DNA from: Agapanthus africanus
Lineage: Eukaryota > Streptophyta > Magnoliopsida > Asparagales > Amaryllidaceae
NCBI GenBank assembly: GCA_030015575.1
Contig: JASDDO010000024.1
Location: 41,068,114 to 41,132,113, forward strand
DNA: 64,000 bases
Reading direction: 5' to 3'
The stretch's first letter is position 1, and each line of letters begins with the position of its first letter. Below are positions 12,247 through 21,548 of this stretch, piece by piece. The notes beneath the pieces are model-generated. The model saw only the letters and a list, made by a program, of their open reading frames with translations. It searched no databases and was not told where the DNA came from. Made by a program: the position numbers and the translations under genes.

Positions 12247-12742
12247 GGGCCAGTCCGGATTTTCCGGAGCCCAATACTTTTAAATTCATTGTGATTTACT
12301 CTCGAGATTTGGGTTTTCCATGAGATTTATGGATTTGGAGAAACCGCAAGATTTTATAAAACTGATTATCATTTTAAAATGAAATTTGCGGTTTTCTCAT
12401 AATATGATTTGAGATATGTCCACCATGAGTTTTCTCGGCTCTTGAGCGATATCATACACCCAATTCGAGGAGGAGTAGGAACCGTCTGTGGGTGCATGGT
12501 AGACCCGGTGCGGTACCCCGGGGCAAGAAGATCGCAGTTGATCGGCGTGGAGCCTGTGACAGGGGAGCATTGCTGACCGGTAATTGTATTGTGACTCGTC
12601 GGATATCCGTAGGATACCGATCGGAGTTGGGCCAGTCCGGATAGCCGGAGCCCAGGGGCCAGTCCGGATAGCCGGAGCCCCAGATATTGATATTGAGGTA
12701 TTGAGACATTATGATATGGGCCAGTTCGGATAGCCGGAGCCC
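12247..12742. repeat. Four dispersed nested CCGG palindromes in the F LTR
   Basis: The word GGGCCAGTCCGGAT followed by a short loop and CCGGAGCCC occurs at 12247-12272, 12629-12653, 12656-12680 and 12718-12742. Each can pair as CCGG with CCGG, enclosed by GGGC with GCCC. Loops are ATAG or ATTTT. Two copies are almost adjacent. Confidence 0.75.
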
Positions 12743-13753
12743 AAGATATTTGGATATTGGGGTTTATGTTTTGTGTCAATGCTAGACACTGATTTATATT
12801 GATTTATTGATGATACCTCATTTTAAATTACAGAAATCTCACTAAAACAAGAAAACAGTTTCTCATTTATATGTATTCTGTTTTCATGTATTCATACCTC
12901 TTATTATGATATATTGCTACCTGAGGCACTGACACGAGCACATGGGATTACATTTATGTATAGATATTTACCCTTGCCACCTTTTCATGCTTCAGACCTT
13001 ATCATATTGAGGTTATATATATTATTGATCGTATTGACCTAGGATTGAGTCACACATATGATTTCTGCTCGGTGTTGTTTTCTACTCACGAGTTGGCAAC
13101 TCACCCCCGTTGTGACATAGTTTCTTGCAGGTTTTGCTGTACAGGTTTCGTTACGGCTTTGCTGGCACACTGCTTCCATTCCAGGTGATTGCTTTGGTAG
13201 GTGGGTTCTCTTGTTTCGTGACCACCATTGTACTTTATTTTATTCATTGTATCTAGTAAACTCCATAAACCAGACATGTATATTTTTATTTGACTTTGAG
13301 ACCGATTGTATTATTCTTTCGACCTTAGAGTCGCGCATTGTATTATTATGGGTTTCATTGATATTTGAGTTTCCTTTTGAGTTTTGATCCCCGTCCTTCG
13401 GCGTTGTATATTATATTTCTTGCGTGGTTGTGACCGTCGATTGACGAAGAGCTAGCTCCCGCTTGGGGATGCCTTTTATCATTCAGGTATATGTTTATCA
13501 TGTTGTACCCCGTTCGGGGCCAGTTTTTACAAAGGAAACTCTGCCGAAATTTTCAGAAAAGACTTGATGTTTTAAAAACGCATAATTCTGCTTATGCTAT
13601 TAAAACCCCTTCTTTAAAAACCAGGTTTCCTTCATTTATTATTTAAAATGGTTTTAGATTTCTGGGCTTTTGGCTTACTTAAATTAGATGAAGTCCTATA
13701 GACTTCATACGATTCAAGTGCCAGTCACGTGCTATTTCAGGTCATGAAAAAGT

Positions 13754-13765
13754 TGGTATCAAAGC
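13754..13765 (+). other. Primer binding site of element F
   Basis: TGGTATCAAAGC matches the tRNA-Met-type primer site used by many chromoviral and copia elements, with one substitution from the E and D sites. Confidence 0.75.
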
Positions 13766-14599
13766 GCTAGGTTAACCTTGGTTCGAGTCTATGTTTGACT
13801 ATGCGGAGCCTAGGGCGTTTATATATATATGGAATCTAGGCTTGACCCTGCGGAACTTAGACTTAGTCGAGGGGGTATTAGACCCGAACTTTCGTCGCGT
13901 ATGTTGACCTTGGTTGATGGAGTAGGCGACTTAAGGAGAGTGACGTACCGTGTGTATGTTCCGCGGCATACTTACGATACGCTACTCCGCTTAAGAAGCC
14001 TTTGGATATACATTTCCTTGCAGAACATTATATTCATTCATGATCTATCCTCATCGATATCGGTTTATGGTTTTGCTGCCACGATTACACGGGCAGAGAG
14101 AGCTACGGCTAGAGTTGCGGTCAGCACGAGCTCGTCATGGACGAGGACTGACCAGGGCGTGATTCCAGGGACATACGATTTGCATAGATGCGTCGTTTTA
14201 TTATGTTTTCGCGCCATGAGCATTTGATGGATCGCTTTTACGAGATTTCTCGGACGTGCAGATCAGCACCAGAGGATTAGGCCACTGCTAGGGGCCAGCC
14301 AGATTTTGATGACCATTGATGTATCGCTTATTCTTGATGATTGAGACACTGTTCAGTGTGCAGACGAATGAGCCAGTTGTTGCTGCGAGCGACGAGATAT
14401 TGCCCCAGATGTTGGAACTATTGCAGTACGAGTTGTACATAGAGATATGATAGCATGTCGCTAGTCACCCGAGGATGAATGACTAGGACATGTGGTTCGT
14501 TCGCTTACTCTGATGCGAGGTCATCAGATTGATTGATTCCAGCTAGAGACGATTTCACGCAGGTATGTTGGGAGTCGATAGAGATGATCGAATGTCAGG

Positions 14600-14950
14600 A
14601 ACCCATTTTACAAGTTTAAAGTATTGGAGAAAATATGCAAGTAACTCTACGGACCCTCTAGAAGAATGAAACCCTAACTCGACATAATGACCATGAGAAC
14701 GCTTTGAAAACTTAGGGTTTGCGGCAGTTCAGCGGTGCCATTAGTGAGGCTTGGGTTTGCCCTTCTACGGTTGGTCCATAGATGCTGTGGCATGTATTCG
14801 ATACTATTAAACTGTACTCAAGATGTTGAGCTCTTGGGAGATTATGGAACCTTGACGAATCGATTGAAAGGTTCGACACCATTCAGATATCATGTGATGG
14901 GATATATTGCTTGGGAGACTCCAGATATGAGTATAGCCATTGGAGCGCAG
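14600..14950 (+). repeat. Angela-leader-like segment inside element F
   Basis: The words GGACCCTCTAGAAGAA, GAAACCCTAACTCGA, GCGGTGCCAT, GCCCTTCTACGGTTGGTCC and TGTTGAGCT occur here in the same order as on the minus strand of element E at about 8.25 to 7.87 kb. The segment is therefore related to the leader of an Angela-like copia element and lies in the sense direction of F. Confidence 0.7.
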
Positions 14951-15957
14951 TCCATGCAGCCACGAGGAGACGAGTCCGAATCAGTCGAGATTAGAGAAAA
15001 GTGGAGTAAGAGGTTCGTACGAGATCTTGATAAGATGACGTTCCACTCCGCCGACATCAGAGATGTGATACGCATGCAGAGGCGTTGTATATGGATATAT
15101 CTTCCAGAAGGAGTCATGATAAGTATGCAGCCGTTCCGGAACAGGAAATAGATTTAGTAAGGTGATAACTTCCGGGCAGTTCGGTAGAAACGAGATTTGG
15201 GAGAGATCTCGACATGACCTTTCTGGAATATTACACGAGAAGACTTGGACCCAGGAGTGGTCATTTTACGCACACCCAGCAGGCCAGAGTTCGGCACCAT
15301 CGAAGAGACATGTTATGAGTGACCACGACAGTTGGCCAGAGATTCTTTGAGGATGAGCTTGAGCGGGACTATTCCGCCATACTTGATTTCGGTATTTTGG
15401 GCGATCTATTCGCATGATTGAGTTTTGATGACTGAGTTTCATGATATTTGTTTTCGTGCACCATGGTTGCACCTACTGGGTATTTATATTTTGTGGATAG
15501 TTATTACACTTGAGATATGCTTTATACACCGTTGTGTTGATTCATGATTTATGCACAGTATCGCACTCGATATCGTTTTGTGCCTTGGCTGCACATGTTT
15601 ATAATTTCATGGATTTCATACAGTTGAGTTGATTTTGTGCATATGGTACGCACATGATTTGGTTTTTTGCACTCGGTATAGTTCACATATGCTTGCGGTG
15701 CATTGATACGTATTTTGTGCACCCACCTGACTTTGTTTTGATGTCATTTGAGATATTGATTGTGATTTCATGCCTAAGGCATGCATATGATTTGACTTAT
15801 GCTTTCGGCATAGTTTTCATACACTTTTAGCATTTAATACGTATTTTGTGCACGCTGATGCAAATGGTTGTGAGATTATATACCACGGTATACCTGATTT
15901 GGATTTGGATTGAAATGTGTTGTATACCATCGATTTCGATTGTGATACTCGATATTT

Positions 15958-16311
15958 GTTTTGTGCACCTTGTGCACCTGATTGGATTCATGCGCATGTT
16001 AGGCGCTTGATATTGGATTTCGTGCATATTGGATGCACATAATTTAGATTTTATTCGTGCATGATGGATGCGCCTGATTTGGATTTTCGCACATGTTGGG
16101 CGCATGATATGAGATGCGATTTTGGTGCACACCAGATGCACTAAATCGAGATTTTTTGTGCATATCAGATGCACATGATATTACTGTCAGGCACACCGTT
16201 GCCTCTGACAGGTGTTTCGTGCACGCCCGTTGTACTTAGAGGTTATTTCTGTGCACATGTATGGCACATTCATGGATTTTGTTTTCCGTGCGCACCAGAC
16301 GCACGCGACAT
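15958..16311 (+). repeat. Degenerate hairpin array, about 33-36 bp spacing, in element F
   Basis: About eight to ten units share the form GTGCAT-loop-ATGCAC. Examples are 16022-16038, 16120-16136 and 16157-16173. Variants change both arms: GCGC/GGCGC near 16001, GTGCG/CGCAC near 16290, and CTGTCAG/CTGACAG enclosing GGCA/TGCC at 16184-16211. Looser relatives extend left to about 15.64 kb. Confidence 0.65.
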
Positions 16312-16935
16312 TCTTATGCACATTTTGAGATTGATTTCTTATGGAGCAGTGCGTTTCTATGATATTTACTATTTTTTTCGTACTGAGCAGGACTATTCAG
16401 AGGACAGTACCTGAATATATTTTGCATGCATTGATAGTTATCGAAGGGATTTCCAAAAAGGGAGCTATAGTCTCAGTATTTACCTACGTGTCTGATATGA
16501 CACGAAACGTTTAAAACAAGGAAATCTTTCTAAATTGTTTTTAAAACGGCGGGACGTGCATATTAAATAAAAGATATATACATATATGGTTATTTTCTTA
16601 CAATAGACGCCCGCCACTGTGCAGTGTTATGCGCATCGCACAGCAACATGAAAGGTTTGGCATGCATTTCCTTCAGATGTTTACATGTATAGTTTTGATG
16701 TATATCATATTGGTTTCGTTTTGGATTTGATATTTGTGTCTTCACCATGACTCCGATGATTGCGGGATGCTTGACGGAGTTTTTTTGGAGTTATCTGCTC
16801 ATTGTTCATGCGCATGCATTGCGCTACGATGCGTTTTATGTATTGATGATTTCGGAGCTCCGACGACTTGGACTTTTTACTGAAATGTTTTAGTATTTGA
16901 GGGTTTAAATTTAAATTCGGGCACCAAATTTCTTT

Positions 16936-16948
16936 AAGAGGGGAAGAC
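16936..16948 (+). other. Polypurine tract of element F
   Basis: AAGAGGGGAAGAC lies directly before the TGTAAC start of the 3' LTR, the position and form usual in Tekay/Del elements. Confidence 0.85.
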
Positions 16949-17961
16949 TGTAACATTTCAGAAAAATAAAATATTATTTTTGGGAATTTTTATAATTAAA
17001 TAATAAATATATTGAATATTTTAATATTGCGGTATAATTAAATACCGATAAATTGGGAAAAAATTTGGAAAATTATAGAAATTACTAAAAATAGGGTGTT
17101 TTATATGAATTAAGCAATTTTAAGTTAATTTTGATTTATTACACACTATTAAATGCTAATCGCAATTAAATATCGCTAATCGCGTATTAAGCTTGTTTTG
17201 TGCACATGACATGCACATGTCATTTTAACACTTGTTACATTTTTATCATGGCTTTTTCTCATTTTTCTTGCATGGTTTGTGTTTAAATGAGAATAGAAAA
17301 GAAAAGAAAAGAAAAAGAAGATAAAGAATGAGGGATGGGCATGAGAGAGAGAGGGGGGGTGAGGGGTCAAAGCTTGGTCTTGGGTTCTTGTTTCTTTCTT
17401 CATCTTCATCTTTTCCCTCTCTTTCCCTCACCTATGGCAGCACCTCTTTCCCTCCTCCACTACAACCCCCAAAACATCATTAAAAACTCATCCAAAGTTC
17501 ATCCCCACTTCACAAAAAACATGCACAAGCTCACAAGCTACACTTTGGACAAAGAAAAATTTGATTTTGGTGCCCTAGGGGATTCATGAGTGCAAAATGA
17601 GGTAATTAGTCCATCATTAGTGTAGAATTTCTATTGCTTTTGCATCCATGTTAACTTAAAAGTGATATAGTGATGTTTGGTGAGGTTTGGAAATTCCAAG
17701 TTAGGGTTTAAGAAATTCTTGAGTTGTGAAGTGCAATTGAGTGTAGCAGTGACCTTAAAACCCCCTTAGTGATAACGTTTTGGACTAAAAAAGAGACTTA
17801 AACCCCTATTAACGAACTTAGAAATCCCCGATATCCGTATTTTGTGGAATTCTGTAGGGAATATGAAATCTGCTAACACTCGGGGACCTGGAAATTTAAT
17901 TAGCAAACACTGAGAGATAAGCAGGCACCCAGGAAGCTAACCCCAAAACCTGAGCCACCCC
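16949..17961 (+). repeat. 3' LTR of element F, partial
   Basis: It aligns with 9584 to about 10600 at roughly 96 percent by eye and stops after GAGCCACCCC, where element A begins with TGTTCCCC. The remaining 3 kb or so of the LTR is not in the window. Confidence 0.85.
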
Positions 17962-18530
17962 TGTTCCCCTCCGAACACAGAGACACGACCGCGTAGGTTC
18001 GTCTTGCCTGAAATTCAGGGCAGATGCTAATTGGTGCTATCCGTCCACCTCTCCGATAATGCCAAGTTGATTTATGGCACCGTATATCGAAGGTTTAAAC
18101 GGATGCGGCCGATGTAGCAGACTTCGTCAGATTCCCCCTCGTTTGAGGGGTTTTTTGATTGTTAGGACGCTTTTCCCTGCAGGCGCAAGCCCCTGCAGTT
18201 AATTACGCTACCGTATCGTGGTAACAACTTTCTCCTTCTCCAGTTGGTCACTTCGTGTCGTGTGTGTTTGTTTTGTTTGTGGTTGCCCGTGGATTGTATA
18301 CGGAGACTAATTTATGTTGTCACCTGTAGGGCGTGGATTAGTCCAAATCCGTATCTTCTTAGATTTGGGTTTGGGGGCTTGGGGTTTAAGGATACGTTAG
18401 TCTCATTTGAGGCTAAGATCAACTTAAATGTTAGTTAAGGATACGTTAGTCTAATTCATAGGCTAAGATCAACTTAACAGGATCGTTTGGATCCAACAGG
18501 AGAGCATTTGGGCTGCCTCTGTTGTTTAGT
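17962..18530 (-). repeat. Outer LTR part of element A
   Basis: This aligns with the reverse complement of about 47.95-48.48 kb in element B. Shared parts are the TAATTAACTGCAGGGGC[T/A]TGC-like region, a CCCCTC/GAGGGG hairpin near 18137-18153, and the GTATAC cassette. The outer boundary is set by the break in the F LTR. The inner LTR start could not be placed. No gene is present. Confidence 0.6.
18285..18332. repeat. GTATAC cassette, copy 1
   Basis: This is one of seven copies in the window of a 46-51 bp unit that opens GCCCGTGGATTGTATAC and closes GTAGGGC. The outer GCCC and GGGC are complementary. This copy lies in the LTR of A. Confidence 0.8.
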
Positions 18531-18845
18531 TTTAGGGACATTGTGGTCAGTTAGTTTAAGGACATTACGGTCCAATGTTAGTTTAAGTACATCTCGGTCC
18601 ATTATTAGTTTAAGGACGTTTCGGTCCAGGTTAAGGACATCGTAGTCCGTAGGTTTAAAGGGACCCCACAGTCCGAGGTTAGGGACATCGTAGTCCATGA
18701 GTTTAAGGACCCCACAGTCCGTAGTTTAAAGATATTGTAGTCTATGAAGTTTAAGGACATCGTAGTCCATGAGTTTAAGGACCCCACAGTTCGTAGTTTA
18801 AAGACATCATAGTCTATGAAGTTTAAGGACCCCACAGTCCGTGAA
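18520..18845. repeat. GGAC/GTCC mini-hairpin array in element A LTR region
   Basis: About ten units of the type AGTTTAAGGACATTACGGTCC lie at 25-40 bp spacing. GGAC and GTCC can pair around a variable 6-7 nt loop. Related arrays lie at 29370-29512 (A), 37555-37800 and 47845-47935 (B). Confidence 0.8.
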
Positions 18846-19199
18846 ATGTGTGGTTGTCGGGACCCGTCACCTCTCTGAAGACGTTGAAGGATTACAACAA
18901 CAGATATCAGAGGAGTAAAGAGATGTACCCTTGAACTAGTGTGAATTGGTTGGAAGATCTATAGTCCAATTTAGAACTAAGATCTGTTAAATATTTATGA
19001 GCAGACGGGCTCAATTAAATATAAGTTGAGGACTTATGGCCAATCTTAGGCTAAGTCCAATCAGATTAAAATGTTCAACATTTTATTTAGGGCTGCCGAG
19101 TTTTTATTTGGGCTTGGCCTTTTTAATAATCTTGACAAATTTTTTATCTTGTATCGAATGTAGAGCATTCATCAAAGTTCTGGGCTTTATTCAAGAATA

Positions 19200-20694
19200 A
19201 TTTATGTTCTGACAGCGCAACACGTGGCGCGTCAGGCGCTTTGCGCCAATTAAAGAGCGCAAAATGAGAACCACCGGAGAACCCATGCATTCAATTAGAA
19301 AAGACCTTCCTGCTTTGTGCTTCTGTCAAGTAGCGCTCACGTGGAGAACACGTGTCGCGCTTGGCACTAAGCGCCAGATGATGGGCGCATTGCGCCAGTT
19401 TATGAGCGCATTGCGCTAGTTCAATGGCGCACACGTGAGTAACACGTGGCGCGCTTGGCGCTGAGCGCCAGCCCATGAGCGCAATGCGCAAGTTGCATAC
19501 ATGGTTGATACGTGGCATGTTTTGACGCTGAGCGCCGGTCCAAGGAGTGCAGAACCGCAGTTCAAGAGTGCAAGGCACTTTTCAATAGCGCAAAGCGCAT
19601 TCGATCAAATTTATGATCTGTAAACAAATTTATGTTCTTTTTAAAGGAAGCTTTGACTCAAGTTTCAAGAACAACAGTTCTTATTTTTGAAAGGGCTTTG
19701 CCTTTGTAGATCAATGATCTGTGAATGAAGTAAATACTTCTTTTGTTTTTATGATGAGATCTTTTGATCTCTTTTTATAAAAGACCTTGGTCTTTTGTAG
19801 ATCTATGATCTTTTAAGAAGATAATTCCTCTGTTTTAATGAGATGATTTCATCTTTTTGTTCAAGAATCATTCTTTTTACCTTGAAGAAATGATCTTCTT
19901 TCAAGAGCTTGCTCGCTTTCTTTTGAGTCTTCTCAAAGTTTGTAGGGGGTTTCTCTATATCAGACTTGAAGTCTTGGGGCCTTTATATAGGGCAAATTGA
20001 TTTGTTGAATCAGTTAAAAAGATCTTTCTCTGATTGATTTGGGGATGTTTCCCCACCGTTTGATCTTTGATCCTAGGGTTTCTGTTTTACAGAAGGCAAT
20101 CTTCTTGTTTTTAATAAGATTGGAAAAATCTTTCCATAACAGAATTTTATTCTGATTAATTAATGATTTATCATTATTAGATCTTTTGATCTAGCGGTGA
20201 GGAATTTTATAATTCCAGCGCTGGTGCACCTGTGCTTTGCACGTGGTGCAGCGCACTTTGCGCTAGCGCACCTACATTTGACACATGGCGCGCAGCGCAG
20301 CCTGCGCTAGCGCACCCGTGTTTGACACGTGGCGCGCAGCGCGCTTATCGCTAGCGCATACATGGTGCCCTGCCTAGGGCGCAGCGCAACTGGCGCTAGC
20401 GCATCCGTGTTTGACACGTGGCGCACAGCGCGCCTAGCGCTAAATCTAAAGCGTTGCTTCAATTTTTGAATTTTAAATTTCAAAACAGAGCTTTGCTCTG
20501 ATTGGGGGTGTACTGCCTAGGGCGCAGCGCACCTGGCGCTAGCGAATCCATGTTTGACACGTGACGCGCAGCACTCCTAGCGCTGAATCTGAAGCGTTGC
20601 TTCAACTTTTAGATTTTGAATTTCAAAACAGTGCTTTTCTATGATTGGGGGAAACAAATTCCCCCCACCGTTGCGCTCACATGGCGCACACGTG
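19200..20694 (+). promoter_or_regulatory. G-box-rich, GCGC-rich upstream zone of the passenger gene in A
   Basis: About nine CACGTG G-boxes occur here, at about 19217, 19336, 19350, 19430, 19440, 20236, 20324, 20413, 20556 and 20689. They sit within repeated GGCGC/GCGCC and AGCGC words. CACGTG is the known core for plant bHLH and bZIP factors. The zone ends about 66 bp before the TATA box. The matching zone of B is 45.63-47.45 kb. That it is a promoter is inferred. Confidence 0.5.
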
Positions 20695-20767
20695 AGTGCA
20701 GCGGTGGCAGCATCTGCGCCCTTAGATCAACTCAGAAGTTGAAGAGGCGGTTCAATGCCTATAAATA
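20689..20767 (+). promoter_or_regulatory. Core promoter of passenger gene A: G-box and TATA box
   Basis: CACGTG at 20689-20694 is followed by TATAAATA at 20760-20767, which is 789 bp before the ATG at 21549. In element B a TATA box lies 790 bp before the ATG and a G-box pair lies 75-90 bp further upstream. The words TTTGGTC and TTCATCTTCTTT downstream of the TATA box are shared by both copies. Confidence 0.65.
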
Positions 20768-20878
20768 GGACCTTTGGTCCCTTAGATGATTTTCATCTTC
20801 TTTCTTGAGAATTTTTATTCAGATCATTGCTTTTCAGTTTAAGAGCTTTTCAAGAGTCAAAACTCTATCAAAACTTAG

Positions 20879-21543
20879 GTAAAGTTAAATTTTTTTAATA
20901 ATAAATTAGGGTTTTACCCATTAACAGAGCCTTGCTCTTCATAGATTTTTGATCTAAAGAAAACCCATTTAGGGTTTCATTAGCAGAGCTTTGCTCTCAT
21001 GAACCCATAGACCTAAAGAGATCTTTTCTTGGGGTTTCTTAGCCTATGGATCAGAGCTCTGCTCTTTGATAACATGTAGATTTCTTAATCTTTGATGAAG
21101 AACTTTTAAGAGTTTTTTCATGGATCTTGAAGATCCCAGAATTTTTAATTCATAAAAATTAATTTTAATTAATTCTTTTCTGATGAATTTTTCCATCGTC
21201 ATTACAGAGCCAGGCTCTTTAAGGAATTTTATTCCTTCATGATCAGAGTTTGACAAGTGTCACTCTATCATAGAGCTTTGCTTTCAAAGGGAGATTATCT
21301 CCTTTTCCCGAGAGATCTCTTATTCAATGAGAATTTTCTTGAGGATTTCCTCATTAATTAACAGTCTCATCCAATGATGAGGCTGTTTTATTAATTGATG
21401 CATTGTCATCTAGATTTTGTGGGTCCCCCTTTGGTCTCCTTTCCACTGCATTGCAGTGTGGTAAAAATTTTAAAGTACCAAGTGTCAGAATTTAAAATTA
21501 AATTATAGCACTAACAGTTGACTTCTGTCCCTTTTTTTTGTAG
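20879..21543 (+). other. Leader intron of passenger gene A (candidate)
   Basis: A donor TTAG/GTAAAG at 20879 and an acceptor TTTTTTTTGTAG ending at 21543 bracket 665 bp directly before the ATG. B has the same layout, with donor TTAG/GTAAAG and acceptor CCTTTTTCAG, in 629 bp. The interval is rich in micro-hairpins such as CAGAGC-TTT-GCTCTG and T-rich runs. No gene lies inside it. Confidence 0.6.
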
Positions 21544-21548
21544 GCGAC

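Larger units (their letters stand above)
9584..13744 (+). repeat. 5' LTR of element F (about 4.2 kb)
   Basis: The block starts with TGTAAC inside the LTR of E and is taken to end just before the primer site at 13754. The exact end is inferred. It holds microsatellites, four CCGG palindromes, and short open frames that recur in the 3' LTR only because the LTRs are copies. No gene is supported. Confidence 0.7.
13766..16935 (+). other. Non-coding internal region of element F
   Basis: About 3.2 kb without recognised gag or pol motifs. The longest open frames (13829-14227 and 14735-15151) match nothing I know, and the second lies mostly over a segment related to an Angela leader. The right half is rich in GTGCAC-type hairpin repeats. 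I see no other structure. Confidence 0.6.
9584..17961 (+). mobile_element. Tekay/Del-like non-autonomous LTR element (element F), LARD type
   Basis: Two copies of an LTR starting TGTAACATTTCAG lie at 9584 and 16949. A tRNA-Met-like primer site follows the first and a polypurine tract AAGAGGGGAAGAC precedes the second, as in Tekay/Del chromoviruses. The LTR is about 4.2 kb and the internal region only about 3.2 kb, with no recognisable gag or pol. It therefore fits a large retrotransposon derivative that would depend on another element's proteins. By eye the LTRs differ by about 4 percent. Element A interrupts its 3' LTR. Confidence 0.8.

Noticed and set aside
13829-15151. Two open frames (132 and 138 codons) in element F
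   Set aside because: No domain or motif is recognisable, and one overlaps sequence related to a non-coding copia leader.
18137-18160. CCCCTC/GAGGGG hairpin followed by T run resembling a bacterial terminator
   Set aside because: The context is a plant retrotransposon LTR, where such a hairpin is more likely part of the transcribed R/U5 region.
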